NCBI GenBank assembly: GCA_011316305.1
Contig: SAUG01000070.1
Coordinates: 248,001 to 312,000 of the forward strand
DNA: 64,000 nucleotides
Origin: Rusavskia elegans
Lineage: Eukaryota > Ascomycota > Lecanoromycetes > Teloschistales > Teloschistaceae
Direction: 5' to 3'
Positions within the stretch are counted from its first letter, which is position 1. Every line of letters begins with the position of its first letter. Shown here piece by piece: positions 50,651 through 63,186 of the stretch. The notes beneath the pieces were generated by a model. That model did no database searches, was not told where the DNA came from, and saw only the letters and a program-made list of their open reading frames with translations. Made by a program: the position numbers and the translations under genes.

Positions 50651-51235
50651 TGTTATAGAGCTATCTGAAAGTAGATTGTTCGGTTCGGGTCGGATTTTCG
50701 TCGAACCGTCGGATATCCGATCCGATTTTAGTATTCCGATCCGAATCCGACTCGATTAAATTATATATTTAATATACTATTGATTTAATACTTTAGTAAA
50801 GATAATATATTTAGGTAATATATTTCTTCGAATTAGAATCTATCTAACTAACGTAGTTAATTAATTAGAATTCTTTTAGTAAATTTATATAAAAGTTATA
50901 CTAGCTTTATACTTTTATACTAGAACTTAGCGTTTTTTTAAATCGGGTCGGATTAATTAATTTAGATTCGAAATCCGGTCGAGTCGGATTAGTTAATTCG
51001 GGTTCGAAATCCGATCCGACGGCCAATCTATCTGAAAGTTCTGATATCTTTTAAAAATAGTTATATTTATTAGAGTATCTGTAATTTCAAGATATAACGG
51101 ATAATCAATTAATAGTTAAATAAAAATAAATCAATTTTAATTACTAGAATAGAATATAACGATAACTAATAAATTAAATACTAGCTATTAAAGCGTCGAG
51201 TTCGATAGTTATATAGATAATAAAATCTTTCTTTT
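50651..51235 (+). repeat. R4 repeat, split by a hAT-like MITE
   Basis: Matches 25778-26010 before and after the MITE 50672-51030. The join across the MITE recreates the order seen in the uninterrupted copy. Confidence 0.6.
50672..51030 (+). mobile_element. hAT-like MITE, 359 bp, inside R4
   Basis: Perfect duplication TCTGAAAG (50664-50671 and 51031-51038). The R4 copy at 25778 shows a single TCTGGAGG at the same point, an empty site. Confidence 0.9.
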
Positions 51236-51238
51236 TTC

Positions 51239-51400
51239 AATATTTTTGTCTATTAAAACTACTGAGAAAATCTCTTTTCAAGATTTTTATTTACTAAAAC
51301 TACTAATAAAACCTTTTTTCAGTATTTTTATTTATTGAAACTACTAAAACAATCCTTTTTAGTATTTTTATCTATTGAAACTACTGAGACAATCTTTAAT
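51239..51400 (+). repeat. Minisatellite, four units of about 41 bp
   Basis: Units start near 51239, 51280, 51321 and 51361; each contains ATTTTT.T..T...AAACTACT. It keeps several CpA/TpG sites. The 71-codon frame at 51335-51550 begins in this repeat and is probably not a gene. Confidence 0.8.
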
Positions 51401-52400
51401 ACTAATATTAAAACTGTTTTATATAATTATCTGCCGAAGCGTAATAGAAAATCCAATACTATACTAAATACTACCGCGTTTCCAAATATACGCTGGCTGT
51501 ATTTAAAATATATAAATTTTAAATTTAACGTTTTCACGGTTTTTATTTAATTTAATAGTTATCGTTATATATTATTTATAGTAATTACATTTACATAATT
51601 TTTTTTACTAATAATTAACTTTCAATTGTATCGTAAATCGATAGATATACTAATAAAATTAACTAATTTTATAGAAACGACATTTTCGATAGCTTTATAA
51701 TATTGTAAATATTTCGAAAAAATCTATTTTAAATTAATAATAAAATTCAATCTTAAATATCTAATTATCTATTAAATTATAATATTACTATCTAGATTAG
51801 CTAGCGGGACTAAAGTTAATAAATTCGATAAATATTATAAAACTATAATAAATGAAAAAGCTAGATTATATTTTTAAAAATATATTTTATATTTTATTTT
51901 ATATCAGAAAAAACAGTTTTTTTATAATAATATTTTATTTTCGAAGACGAGTTTAATATTAGATAGAATCTATTATTAGAGAATATATAGATAATAGTAA
52001 TAGTAACGAATATATATTTATATAATTTCGGAAAATAAAAAAAACGATTCGAAATATCTTGAAAATTTTTAATAGAATTTAAACTATCAAACGTTTTTCC
52101 TAGTAATTTTGACAAGATGTTATAGTTTTAAACTACGTAATATAAAATTAATTTAAAGATTATTTATAGAATAAAATAATTATACTTTATATATAATATT
52201 TTTGAAAAATTTATAAAAAACAAATAAAAGATAAACTAATATATAATTGTTCCACCTATAAAATATTCACTAATATAACTATAATCGTGATCGATTTAAA
52301 TATTGAATTATATAATAGAATTTCGTATAAACGTTATAAAAGAGTATTTAAAAGTAATATAAATGATCATTTTAAAATATTTTATAAAGGTTTGTATTTT
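51401..52400. other. RIP-mutated AT-rich DNA
   Basis: No gene; the 73-codon minus-strand frame at 51894-52115 has no recognisable content. Confidence 0.4.
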
Positions 52401-54374
52401 AGTAAAAAATAGTCTAAAAAAATCTACTATAGATTTACTAATTTAATTAGATATTTTTTAATAGCGACGTAGAAGAAAAAAATCTAGAAGTAGTAAAGAA
52501 AATAAAAATTCTAAAATATATTTCAATTATAGTAAACCAATTTTTTTTACGAAAAGATATCAATTAAATAAAATATAATGACGACAGTTTATACTACGCT
52601 GAAAAAAAATTTTAAAAACTAGTAAAATATTATTATAGAAAATAATGATAGAAGTTTTAATTAAAGAATTATTATAGAAAACTATAATAAATGACGTTTC
52701 GCTATAAATACTAACGAAACTATTTAAAAAGATATTAATTTCTAGATAGATATCCGTAATAGAAAATATTTAAAAAATAAAACTAGAAATCCTCTACTCT
52801 TCGTCTATATATATTATAGAATTAAAAAAGAAAAAATTTATAAAAATCTATAAAAGATATAAAAATATATATAGAATATATAATAATATCGATAAATGTT
52901 TTTTAAAAAAAAAATAGGATGAAAAAATAACTAATACTATTAATATCTTTAAAAATAAACTTTCTTCTAAACCGATTTTATAATAAATAAATACATCGAT
53001 TGAAATCGAATAGTTCTATTTTGATTAAATCAACTACTATAAAAATAATAATAGAATCTATAAATTAAAAAAGAAAGAATTCGAATAGTATTTATCAAAA
53101 CTATATCAACGCGTTTTTCAAATACTAATTAAAATCGGAAGTGATAATATTTATAGCTATTCCGGATATATAAACTATAGTTGATACGAATACTAAATAA
53201 ATTAGTAGAAAAAAATAAAAGTATGAAATCTTTTATTGGAAATTCTATTTCTATAAATTAGATAAAAAAAAAAGAAAATTATATTCGATTCGAAAATAAA
53301 GTTTACTTTATAATAATAGATATACTATAAATATATATTTTAATAAATTAAATAAAATAAACTAATTTAGTTAGCTATATATATATATATATATCTATAT
53401 TTATTCGAAACTATAAATATTTTTCGAAACTAATAATATATTATAAAATATTAAAGTAATAATCGATTTATATATAAACTAAAATTCTATATTAAAAGTT
53501 TCAGTAAAAAAGAAAGGATTTCTATAAATAAATAAAAAAAGATTTCTACGATTTAGTCGTCGTAGATGGAAATCTATTACTAAATAAAGATAAAAAAGTA
53601 AAAAAAACGATAAAATTTCGAGTAACGATTTATTAATATTAAAAACAAATTTAAATTCGATATTATTAAAATAACTAGATATATAATTATATTGAAAATT
53701 CTTCAATCAAATATTTATAATCTAGTAATTAACCAGAAGAAAAGAATATTTAGTTTTAAACAATATTTTTTTGTAAAAGTTATATAGTTTATTCTATAAT
53801 AAATTTCGCGGATAGATAAAAAGTTAAATATATAATACGAATTTATAATTTCGAAAAGAAAAAACTAAATTATAAATTTTCTAAAAACTTCTAATTATTC
53901 GATAAAAATATAAAAGAAAATCTATTAGAAAACATCCCGAAAATATATAAAAAATAGATAAATTTATTTCGAAAAAGAATAATAATAATAATATTAGCTA
54001 AAAATCAATAATAAAATTAAAAAATTTGATTGAAATTAGATAAATAATCTACGTTTAAATCCAGTTATTTATAATCTATAATAGAAATCGAAATATCATA
54101 AAAATATTTAGATAAATATATAAAATAGAAATATATTAGAATTTTTTTTATCGGTAGAATATCTAATCTTTTTTATATTAAAAAAGGATAGAATATTCCG
54201 TCTATATATCGATTATCGGAAATTAAGCGATATTACGATTAATAATCGATTTCTACTATTAAATATTAGTTAACTTTGAAATAGAATATCTAGAATACGA
54301 TATTCAATTAAATTTAACTTTTAAAAAATATATAATTTTATATAGATAAAAGTCGAAAAAATTTAGAAACTAGC
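52400..54374 (+). mobile_element. Ty3/gypsy remnant, plus strand, 3' truncated
   Basis: About 54180-54265 reads KKDRIF.LYIDYRKLSDIT, the start of a gypsy reverse transcriptase. Upstream Lys-rich decayed coding sequence fits gag and protease. The similarity stops at the hAT-like MITE at 54375 and pol does not resume after it. The left edge is approximate. Confidence 0.6.
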
Positions 54375-54756
54375 TAGACTGGCCGGTTCGGATCGGGTTT
54401 TCGTCGAATTATCGGATATCCGATCCGATTTTAGTAATCCGATCCGGATTCGACTCGAGTTTTAATAGATTAAATCCGAATCGGATTATTTAATAATTCG
54501 ATCCGGATCCGATTTAATTAAATTATATATTTAATATATTATTATTCTAAGAATTTAATAAATATAATATATTCAGATAATATATTTTCTCGATTTAGAA
54601 TCTTTCTAGCTAGTATAATTAATTAATTAGAACTGTTTTAGTAAATTTATATAAGAGTTATACTAGCTTTATATTTTTATACTAGAGTTTAGTATTTTTT
54701 CGGATCGGGTCGGATTAGTTAAACCGGATTCGAAATCCGACCCGACGGCTAATCTA
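54375..54756 (+). mobile_element. hAT-like MITE, 382 bp
   Basis: Ends TAGACTGGCCGGTTCGG... and ...GACGGCTAATCTA. Flanks AAACTAGC and AAACTAAA share six of eight bases. Confidence 0.78.
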
Positions 54757-54828
54757 AAACTAAATTTCTATATATAATATAGATATAACAAATAAATAAT
54801 TATATTATTCGGTTCTACTATTACGTCC

Positions 54829-55228
54829 CTATATATCAGAAAGCGTTACGTTCGAGTCTAGCTATAGCCGTGGACGTAGTACGAGCTACTAAATAGTAAA
54901 AAAGTTATAGCGTAGGTTATAGTAACTAATCCCGTATAGCCGTAAAGGTATAGTTATAATATTATAAATTCTCTTTATTATAAAAGTAATTAGAAAGAGA
55001 ATAACTAGAATATTTAATAATTATATTAATAATTAATAAAAGAAGTTATCTAGTAGAAAAAAGGAGCAATATATATAGAAAAAATAACAAATAGTACCGA
55101 TAGATAGCTATCTACTAAAAGCTTCTATTATAAAGGTCGGCTATAACGGCTATAGACGGCTATAGATAATTAGTCTCGTTTAGCTAACTAATTTTCTAAA
55201 ATATTTTTATAGAATCGTAGACGTAATA
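54829..55228 (-). repeat. Solo LTR of the chromovirus family
   Basis: Matches 19086-19495 in reverse. Ends TATTACGTCCC and GACGTAATA are inverted copies of each other, as expected for TGTTACGTC...GACGTAACA after RIP. No internal pol adjoins it. Confidence 0.7.
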
Positions 55229-55429
55229 TAGCCTTTTCTATTATCAGCGAATCCTAAAATGGATTTTCAGATTAGACCGGCTGACAGCCATCTCAATCCA
55301 AATAATCTAAAAATCCAAATAATTTAAAAATCCAAAAAGTGGATTTTCGATGGATTGAAGCTCTAATAGTATCTATAGTACGAATATCTACTTGGTAAAC
55401 AGCCTAAAATAGGATCTATATATAAGCTA

Positions 55430-56382
55430 CCCCCCTGGAAGGCTCCTGTCTGGAGTTATATTGAGTTTTCATACATATATATATATTTCATTAACGTTAT
55501 ATACGGCAACGATTGTTGTATTTTACGTGCAAAGAAATTTTTACAGCTAAAGCAGTTTATCGGGTAAAATTTACAGCGCAGTTAATTACTTCTATTTAAC
55601 TATTTCCTTTTTTATTCGCGATTACGAATCCTCTACTATATTTAAATACTATATATCCAGTCCTTCTTCGACGTTATATATAATTATCAGCTTCTAATAT
55701 TTCCGTTATATCTACCTGCTATACTGCGAAGTATCTATCTATAGTTTTCGCCTCGGCTATACTTATTATATAACCCGTACCTAAACGTTCCGCTAAATTA
55801 TTAAAGTACTCTTTAGCCCGTATAGCTTTAAAAGAGTCGCTAGCCGTAAAACGGTTACTAGCTAGTACGCTAGCTACTATAGCTAGAAGCTTTATCCGGT
55901 CGATTAGGCTAAAGGGAGGTAGGAAGATTAGATAGCGCGTTTTAAAGGCGGTAAAAAGAGTATTTATATCGAAGTTAGAATAGCTTGCTCTAGCTACTAT
56001 AAGGTAGTCGACGTCCGCGCGGGTAGGTATAGTTATTATAGATAAAGATACTACCGTCTGGTTTAGCTTGCAGCTGTAGCTATTACGGGAATATATACGT
56101 ACGTAAGGGGTTTTAGGCTTATATTACTAGTAAAAGAAGAAAAAGAAGCGATAACTGCGAGGTATACTTATCTATAAAAATTCGATATTAAGTTATCGAT
56201 AGAAGGATACGTTATATTACTGAGTAAATTTAAATTAAAATTCTATAGAAAAAACCGTTATTTATATTAACTAAACTAGGGTATAAATTCTGCTACCGTA
56301 TATTTAATACTGGTATACTAACGCTTGATTTACTTACCGAACCACTGGTTCACCGGGTATTAAAACCAAAACAAATAACTAA
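55430..56382 (+). repeat. R1 repeat, well preserved
   Basis: Perfect 12-bp duplication ATATATAAGCTA (55418-55429 and 56383-56394). 5' block CGTTATATACGGCAACGATT near 55495, central CCGGTCGATTAGGCTAAAGG near 55896, 3' block AACCACTGGTTCACCGGG near 56340. Confidence 0.88.
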
Positions 56383-56408
56383 ATATATAAGCTAAAAATA
56401 AATCTATA

Positions 56409-56721
56409 TATATCAGCATTTTCTAAAACCGGCTTGAAGCCGGTCTCAGCCGTCTTAGCCGTCTTAGCCGGTCTCGGGTATACCCGAAGCTGCGTTGCTG
56501 CGCGGCTGAGACGGCTAAGCGGCTGAAACGGCTGAAAAGATTTAGAGATTCGATTTTAAACTCGTTTAAATCCTTATTAGTAGTTAGTAGGCCTATATAC
56601 GCCTATATATAACGCTAGACTAGCTTCGTTTAGATCGAAAATATTAGATTTTCTTACTAGAATCTAACTAGATTAGGTCTAGCGTAGTTTATTAAATAGA
56701 TATTCGACTTCCGTTGTTCCC
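56409..56721 (+). repeat. G-block repeat, second little-mutated copy
   Basis: Matches 22622-22920 from TCAGCATTT through GGGTATACCC to TTCGACTTCCGTTG. No terminal inverted repeat of its own. Confidence 0.65.
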
Positions 56722-56983
56722 GCTTTTAGCGGCGGCTGTTAAACTTTATTTTCGAATTAGATTATATAGGCTTATTTTTAACTTATATATAGATTCTATT
56801 TTAGGCTGTTTACTAAGTAGATATTCGTACTATAGATACTATTAGAACTCCAATCTATCGAAAATTCATTTTTTGGATTTTTGGATTATTTGGATTAATT
56901 AGATTATTTGGATTATTTGGATTATTTGGATTGAAATGGCTGTCAGCCGGTCTAATCTGAAAATCCATTTTAAAATTCGCTGA

Positions 56984-57536
56984 TATACGTAGTAATTAGA
57001 TACGAAAAAATAGATCTATTAGATTATAGAACTATTTAATAAAAAATAAAATTTCTTTTATATAGAATTTCTATTTTATTAGAATAGTTTACTACTAGCG
57101 TATTTAGTACTCGAAAACTTTCGTAGCCGTTTTATAATAGAGTAAATCCTTTTCATTTTATAATTATATTATTATATATTCGAATTCGTTCTATATTTTT
57201 ATAATATATCTATAGTTTAAATTAATATAATACGATTTAGATATAGTATAGAGGCGGATTTTTTTTTCTATAATTAAATTATTATTTATATTTTTCATTA
57301 AATTTAATATAAAATCGTATTAATATCTAATAATAATAAAAGAAATATATATATTACTAATAGCTTTAAAACTTTATATAAATAGCTGCGCGTTCTATAG
57401 ATATATCGATTTTAATATTTATTTCCATTTTTAATTTTCGTTTTTTTTTATTTTATCTTTTTAATATAAATAATACATACGACTTTTATTTTTAATATAT
57501 ATAATTTATCTATAGATTTTTTAAATTATTTTTATA
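56984..57536. other. RIP-mutated AT-rich DNA
   Basis: Nothing recognisable. Confidence 0.45.
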
Positions 57537-57546
57537 TTGTTTATAT

Positions 57547-58404
57547 TTAGTTAATTAATTTCGGTTTTAGTATCCGGTAAACTAATAGTTCGATAAATAA
57601 TTTAAGCGTTAGTATATCAGTATTAAATATACGATAGCAGAATTTATATCCCAATTTAATTAATATAAATAACGATTTCTAAAAATTTTAATTAAAAGTT
57701 GTTTAGTAATATAACGTATTCTTTAACCGATAATTTAATATATAAATTTTTATAGATAAATATACCTCGTAGTTATCGCTTTTTCTTTTTTTTTTTTCAC
57801 CAGTAATACAAGCTCTATAATATCTAAAAGCTTTTACGTACGTATAGATTCCCGTAGTAGCTATAGCTATAAGCTAAACTTAATAATAATATATCTGTAA
57901 TAAATATATCTATCCGCGCGGTCGTCGACTATTTCGTTATAGCTAGAGTAATCTATTTTAACTTTAATTTAAATCTCTTTTTACCGTTTTTAAAACGTAT
58001 TATCCGATCTTCCTACTTTCCTTTAATCTAATCGACCGGGTAAAGCTTCTAGCCGTAGTAGCTAGCGTACTATCTAGTAACCCTTTCGAAGCTAAATAGA
58101 CTAAAGAGTATTTTAATAATTTAGCGGAATATTTAAATATAGGTTATATAATAAATATAGCCGAAACGATAATTATAGATAATTATTTCGTAGTATAGAA
58201 AATAGATATAGCGGAAATATCAGATATTTATTATTATCTATAACGTTTAGAAAGAAATAATAGAAAATTCGTAATCGCGAATAAAAAAGGAAATAGTTAA
58301 AATAGAAGTAATTGACTGCGCTGTAAATTTTATCTAACGAACTTTAGTTGTAAAAATTTCTTTATACGTAAATATAACAATCGTTGCCGTATATAACGTT
58401 GATG

Positions 58405-58437
<33 letters not shown>

Positions 58438-58456
58438 TATAATTTCAAAGAAATTT
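57547..58456 (-). repeat. R1 repeat copy
   Basis: Duplication TTGTTTATAT (57537-57546 and 58457-58466). A TA microsatellite sits near its 5' end (about 58407-58430). 910 bp. Confidence 0.85.
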
Positions 58457-58466
58457 TTGTTTATAT

Positions 58467-58775
58467 AATATATTTATATTATTTATATCTAATATATAAC
58501 CTAAAAATCGAATTATTTTATATACTTTTTTTAAAATTCGATCAACCGTCGGTTCCGTAAAAAATTTAGTATGAATACGCTAGCGTTGTATATATAGTAT
58601 TAAACTAGTATTTCGGTTTAATTTATTTAAACCAAAAATGATTTTAAAATCGATTCTAATTTATTTTATTATATATTTTCAATAGAAATTTTTATAGTTT
58701 AATTAAAATATAATAATACTATATTTTCGTATATATATATACTTTACAGTCGTTTTTCTTTTTTTTCTTTTTACT
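58467..58775. other. RIP-mutated DNA with R1-related traces
   Basis: 58550-58610 resembles 29425-29485 and 40715-40800 and weakly resembles the R1 3' end. Confidence 0.35.
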
Positions 58776-58784
58776 AATATCTAT

Positions 58785-59745
58785 TTAGTCAATTTGTTTT
58801 GATTTTAGTACTCGGTAAACCAATGGTTCGGTAAGTAAATTAAACGTTAATATACTAATATTAAATATACGGTAATAGAATTTATATTTTAGTTTAGTTA
58901 ATATAAATAGCTGATTTATAAAATTTTAATTTAAATTTATTTAGTAATATAATATATTCTTCTATCGAATATTTAACCAACGTAGAAATTTTTATAAATA
59001 AATATATCTCGCAGTTATTACTTTTTTTTTTTTCTTTTTCTTTTACTAGTAATACAAGTTCTATAATATCTAAAAGCCTTTACGTATATATATATTCCCG
59101 TAACAGCTATAGCTGAAAGTTAAACCAGATAGTAGTATTTATATTAGTAATAACTATAAATATCTATACGGTTATCGACTATTTCATTATAGTTAGAGTA
59201 ATTTATTTTAGTTTTAATTTTAATTTTAATTTTTTTTTTACCGTTTTTAAAATATACTATCCGATTTTCCTACTCTCTTTCAATCTAATCGACCGGGTAA
59301 AGTTTCTAGTTATAGTAGCTAGCGTACTATTTAGCTACTTTTTTAAAGCTAAATAGATTAAAGAGTATTTTAATAATTTAATAGAAGATTTAAATATAGG
59401 TTATATAATAAATATAGTCGAAGCGATAACTATAGATAATTATTTCGTAGTATAATAGATAGATATAGCAGAAATATTAGATATTTATAATTATTTATAA
59501 CGTCGAAGAAAAAGTATATAGTATTTAAATATAGTAGAAGATTCGTAATCGCGAATAAAGAAAAAAAAAGTTAAATAGAAATAATTAACTACGTTATAAA
59601 TCTTGCCTGACGAATATACTTTTAGTTGTAAAAATCTCTTTATATATAAATATAATAATCGTTGTCGTATATAACGTTAATAAAATGTATATATATATAT
59701 ATAAACTTAATATAATCCCAAATAGAAACCTTTTAAAAAAGTATC
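58785..59745 (-). repeat. R1 repeat copy
   Basis: Duplication AATATCTAT (58776-58784 and 59746-59754). 961 bp, moderately mutated. Confidence 0.85.
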
Positions 59746-59754
59746 AATATCTAT

Positions 59755-60242
59755 AACTACTACGGAATATTTTAATTTATACTATCGTATCTGATGAATA
59801 TATTTTCTATAATTGTCTAGATTATAGATTGATATATATAGAAACTCTTTTAGTATTATAGAACTAATAACTATATTTATATCTTTTTAATTAAAAGATA
59901 TAGAATTTAAAACTACTAAATTCGAGCTATCTAATAATATCGACCGATTTTTTACTAGTTCGTCTACTATAACGGATTTTAAATCCAAGAATTCGTTAGT
60001 TTTAATTACGATATTAATATTTAATATTTCGAATCCGCCGGAACCGTAGGAATTTTATAACTATATTAAATTTTTAATAAAAACTTTTATTCTACTAGAA
60101 TCCGAGTTAATAGTTATCGAATATCTAGATAAATTAATAGACTGTCTAGATTCAGATATAATCGTAGACGAATACGAAATAATAAAAATAAAAGATAGTA
60201 TTATCGTCTAGTAGATAATATTAGAAGATATATTAGTAATTT
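59755..60242 (+). other. Decayed coding-like sequence split by R1
   Basis: The plus strand reads as former protein over about 60090-60240 (for example YLDKLIDCLDSDIIVDEYE). It seems to continue after the R1 copy at 61235. I do not recognise the protein. Confidence 0.35.
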
Positions 60243-60254
60243 ATAATCGTACGT

Positions 60255-61222
60255 CTCCTTTGAAAGGTTTCTATTTGGAGTTATATTGAGTTTTCATATA
60301 TATATATATATATATTCTATCAACGTTATATACGGCAACGATTGTTGTATTTTATATATAAAGAAATTTTCACAGCTAAAGGTATATAGTTCGTCAGGCA
60401 AGGTTTATAGCGTAGTTAATTACTTCTATTTAACTATTTTCTTCTTTATTCGATTATAAATCCTCTACTATTCCTTCCTTGACGTTATATATAATTATCA
60501 GCTTCTAATATTTCCGCTATATCTATTTACTATACCGCGAAATAATTATCTACGTCCGTCGCCTCGGCTAAACTTATTATATAACCCGTATCTAAACGCT
60601 CCGTTAAGCTATTAAGGTACTTTTTAGCCCGCGTAGTTTTAAAATAGTCGCTAGTTATAGGATTACTTACTAGTACGCTAGCTACTATAACTAGAAGCTT
60701 TACCCGGTCGATTAGGCTAAAGGGAGATAAAGAGGTTAGATAGCGCGTTTTAAAGGCGGTAAGGAAGAGATCTTTATCGAAGTCGGAATAGGTTACTCTG
60801 GCTATAATAAGATAATCGATAACTATACGGATAGATATAGTTATTACGGATATACTACCGTCTGGTTTAGCTGCGGTATAGCTATTACAAGAGTATATAC
60901 GTACGTAAGGGGTTTTAGTAAATTACAGTACTTGCGAGGGTATAGTATTACAGGGCCTGTATTACTAGTAAAAGAAGAAGAAGCGATAACTACGAGGTAT
61001 ACTTATCTGTAAAAATTTCTACGTTAATTAAATTATCGGTAGAAAGATACGTTATATTACTAAGTAAATTTAAATTTAAATTCTATAGAACCGTTATTTA
61101 CGTTACCTAAACTAGAGTATATAATCTGCTACCGTATATTTAATACTGGTATACCAACGCTTGATTTGTTTACCGAACCACTGGTTCACCGGGCACCAAA
61201 GCTAAAACAAATAACTAAATAA
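60255..61222 (+). repeat. R1 repeat, best-preserved copy
   Basis: Perfect 12-bp duplication ATAATCGTACGT (60243-60254 and 61223-61234). It keeps CpA/TpG sites changed in other copies, for example CACTGGTTCACCGGGCACC near 61186. 968 bp, no open frame of note. Confidence 0.88.
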
Positions 61223-61234
61223 ATAATCGTACGT

Positions 61235-62649
61235 ATCTCGAAGTAATATAGAGAAATTCTAGATAAAGAAAAGTAAATAATTAAATCGAGGATATAATAG
61301 GATAAAACTGATCGACTACGTTATAAACTTTATTTAACCACTGCTTTTAGTTATATAGAATCTTTATTATATAAATTACAATTATTATTATCGTATAATA
61401 ACTACGGTAATCAGTCGTATATATATAATAATTCAATTTTAACCTCGGATAAAAACTTTATAAAAAGTTAAAAATCGTATATTTTAAAATTATAACGCGA
61501 TTCGAATATATATAAAGATTTATATATTCGTATATATATTATATAAAACTTTTAAACAACGTTTCTAATATTATTTTCTTTATTGTAATTATTTTTCTTT
61601 TATTTATATATAAAAAATAGATAGAAATCGAATATATTTAGAGTATAGAATATAAATAATCTATTTATATTTATATTTTTCTATTTAATTTAATACGTAG
61701 TATAAATAATTATAGGCGTAGAAAAAAAAATTAGATCGAAAAATAACTATTATAGCTCTAATTCTATTTCGATATAATAAAAGATTTACGTTATAGTTTA
61801 TTAGCTTTTACTATAAAATATAATCGTATAAAATATTACTTTAATAAAAAATCGTATCTAGTATTATCGATACGTAAAATATCTTTAATTTAAATTTAAA
61901 ATTATTTGTTAGAAATTTTCTAAACGTAAAATAAAATATAGACGTTATTCCACTCGCTGCTATATATATAAAAAAACGCGGTCCCGTTAAAATAGTAATC
62001 TCTAATATATAATACTATATATTTTTCCGAAATTTTCGATATAAAATTCGTTTTATAGAATAACGCTATAAAATTATTTATAGATTATATTTATAGTTAT
62101 TCGAATAATCTTTTTTAAAAGAAAAAATATAGTTTTATTTAATCTGATTAATATTACCTATCGTTAAATTAATATAGAATATATATCTTTTTGAAATTTC
62201 GATTCCATTACTTTTATATTCTATACGTTACTAATCATTTTATCTAGTTTTAATTTATATTCTATTAATATAACTATCGATAATTATTTTTATCTAATTA
62301 TTTTTTTATAGCTAGTATAAATTTTTATCGATGAATAATTTATTTATATAATTTCTATTCCGATTTCGATTTTAGTTTTAATTTTGGTTTCTATTTTTAT
62401 TTCTATTTCTACGAAACGCTATACTATTCCTCTCGCTAGATTTTTAACTATTATATTAATCGACGTTTTTTCGATAAAAGAAAAAGAAAATAGAAATAAA
62501 AATAAAAATAAATTATTAACAATTTTATAATTCGCGAAAATAGATTTTAAATTAATAATTTCTTTTATAATATATTTTTATTCAATTTAAACCAAATAAC
62601 AATACGGGATTTATTTTTAAAATATAGATATTAGAATTTTTTCGGCTAA
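61235..62649. other. RIP-mutated DNA with an R1-related fragment
   Basis: 61290-61475 resembles the 5' end of R1 on the minus strand but is more diverged, perhaps a subfamily. The rest is unclassified. Confidence 0.4.
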
Positions 62650-62657
62650 ATAGTTTA

Positions 62658-63178
62658 TAGATTAACTATTTCGGGTCGGATTTCTATTCGTATTTTGGAA
62701 ATCCGATTCGAGTTTTAGTAAATCGATTCGACCTAATCTACTAAACGGTATAAATCGGTTTCTAAAATTAGAACCGAAAGTCGGATCGAATTATAAAATA
62801 GAAATCGATAGAAATTCGATCCGATATAGTAAACTTTCTATATATAGTATAATACTATAATTAATATAATAAAGTACTATATTAATTTATTTAATTAATT
62901 ATAAATAGATATGATATATTTAGGTAATATATTTAATCTAACTAGAATCTTTTCAGCTAGCGTAATTAATTAACTGAATTTCTTTTGAAAAGATAGATAT
63001 AACTTTTATACTAGAGTTATACTTTTATACTAGAGCTTAGCGGTTTTAATAGATCGAATCCGGGAATTCGAATTTAACTCGGAACCGAATCGGATCGGTA
63101 TCTAGAAAAGTCGGAACCGATTCGAATCGGGTCGATTCTTTTAACCCGGGTTCGAAATCCGATCCGAAGGTCAATCTA
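62658..63178 (+). mobile_element. hAT-like MITE, 521 bp
   Basis: Perfect duplication ATAGTTTA (62650-62657 and 63179-63186). Ends TAGATTAACTATTTCGG... and ...GAAGGTCAATCTA. It resembles the outer element 8272-9167. Confidence 0.87.
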
Positions 63179-63186
63179 ATAGTTTA

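Larger units (their letters stand above)
55244..56983. mobile_element. TIR element with TA duplication, carrying nested repeats
   Basis: Left end TCAGCGAATCCTAAAATGG and right end (reverse) TCAGCGAATTTTAAAATGG start inverted repeats that run on for well over 50 bp through GACCGGCTGACAGCCAT. TA flanks both ends (55242-55243 and 56984-56985). This fits Tc1/mariner/pogo-type insertion, but no transposase is visible. R1 (55430-56382) and the G-block (56409-56721) make up most of the interior. Many CpA/TpG sites remain. Confidence 0.75.

Noticed and set aside
51239..51400. CRISPR-like array
   Set aside because: The four units are contiguous tandem copies with no spacers, in a eukaryotic setting.
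48733..53706. Small frames at 48733-48924, 51335-51550, 51894-52115 and 53479-53706
   Set aside because: All lie in RIP-mutated transposon or repeat DNA and have AT-driven composition.
54824..55233. 5-bp duplication around the solo LTR
   Set aside because: TCTAC and TAGCC do not match, even allowing transitions.
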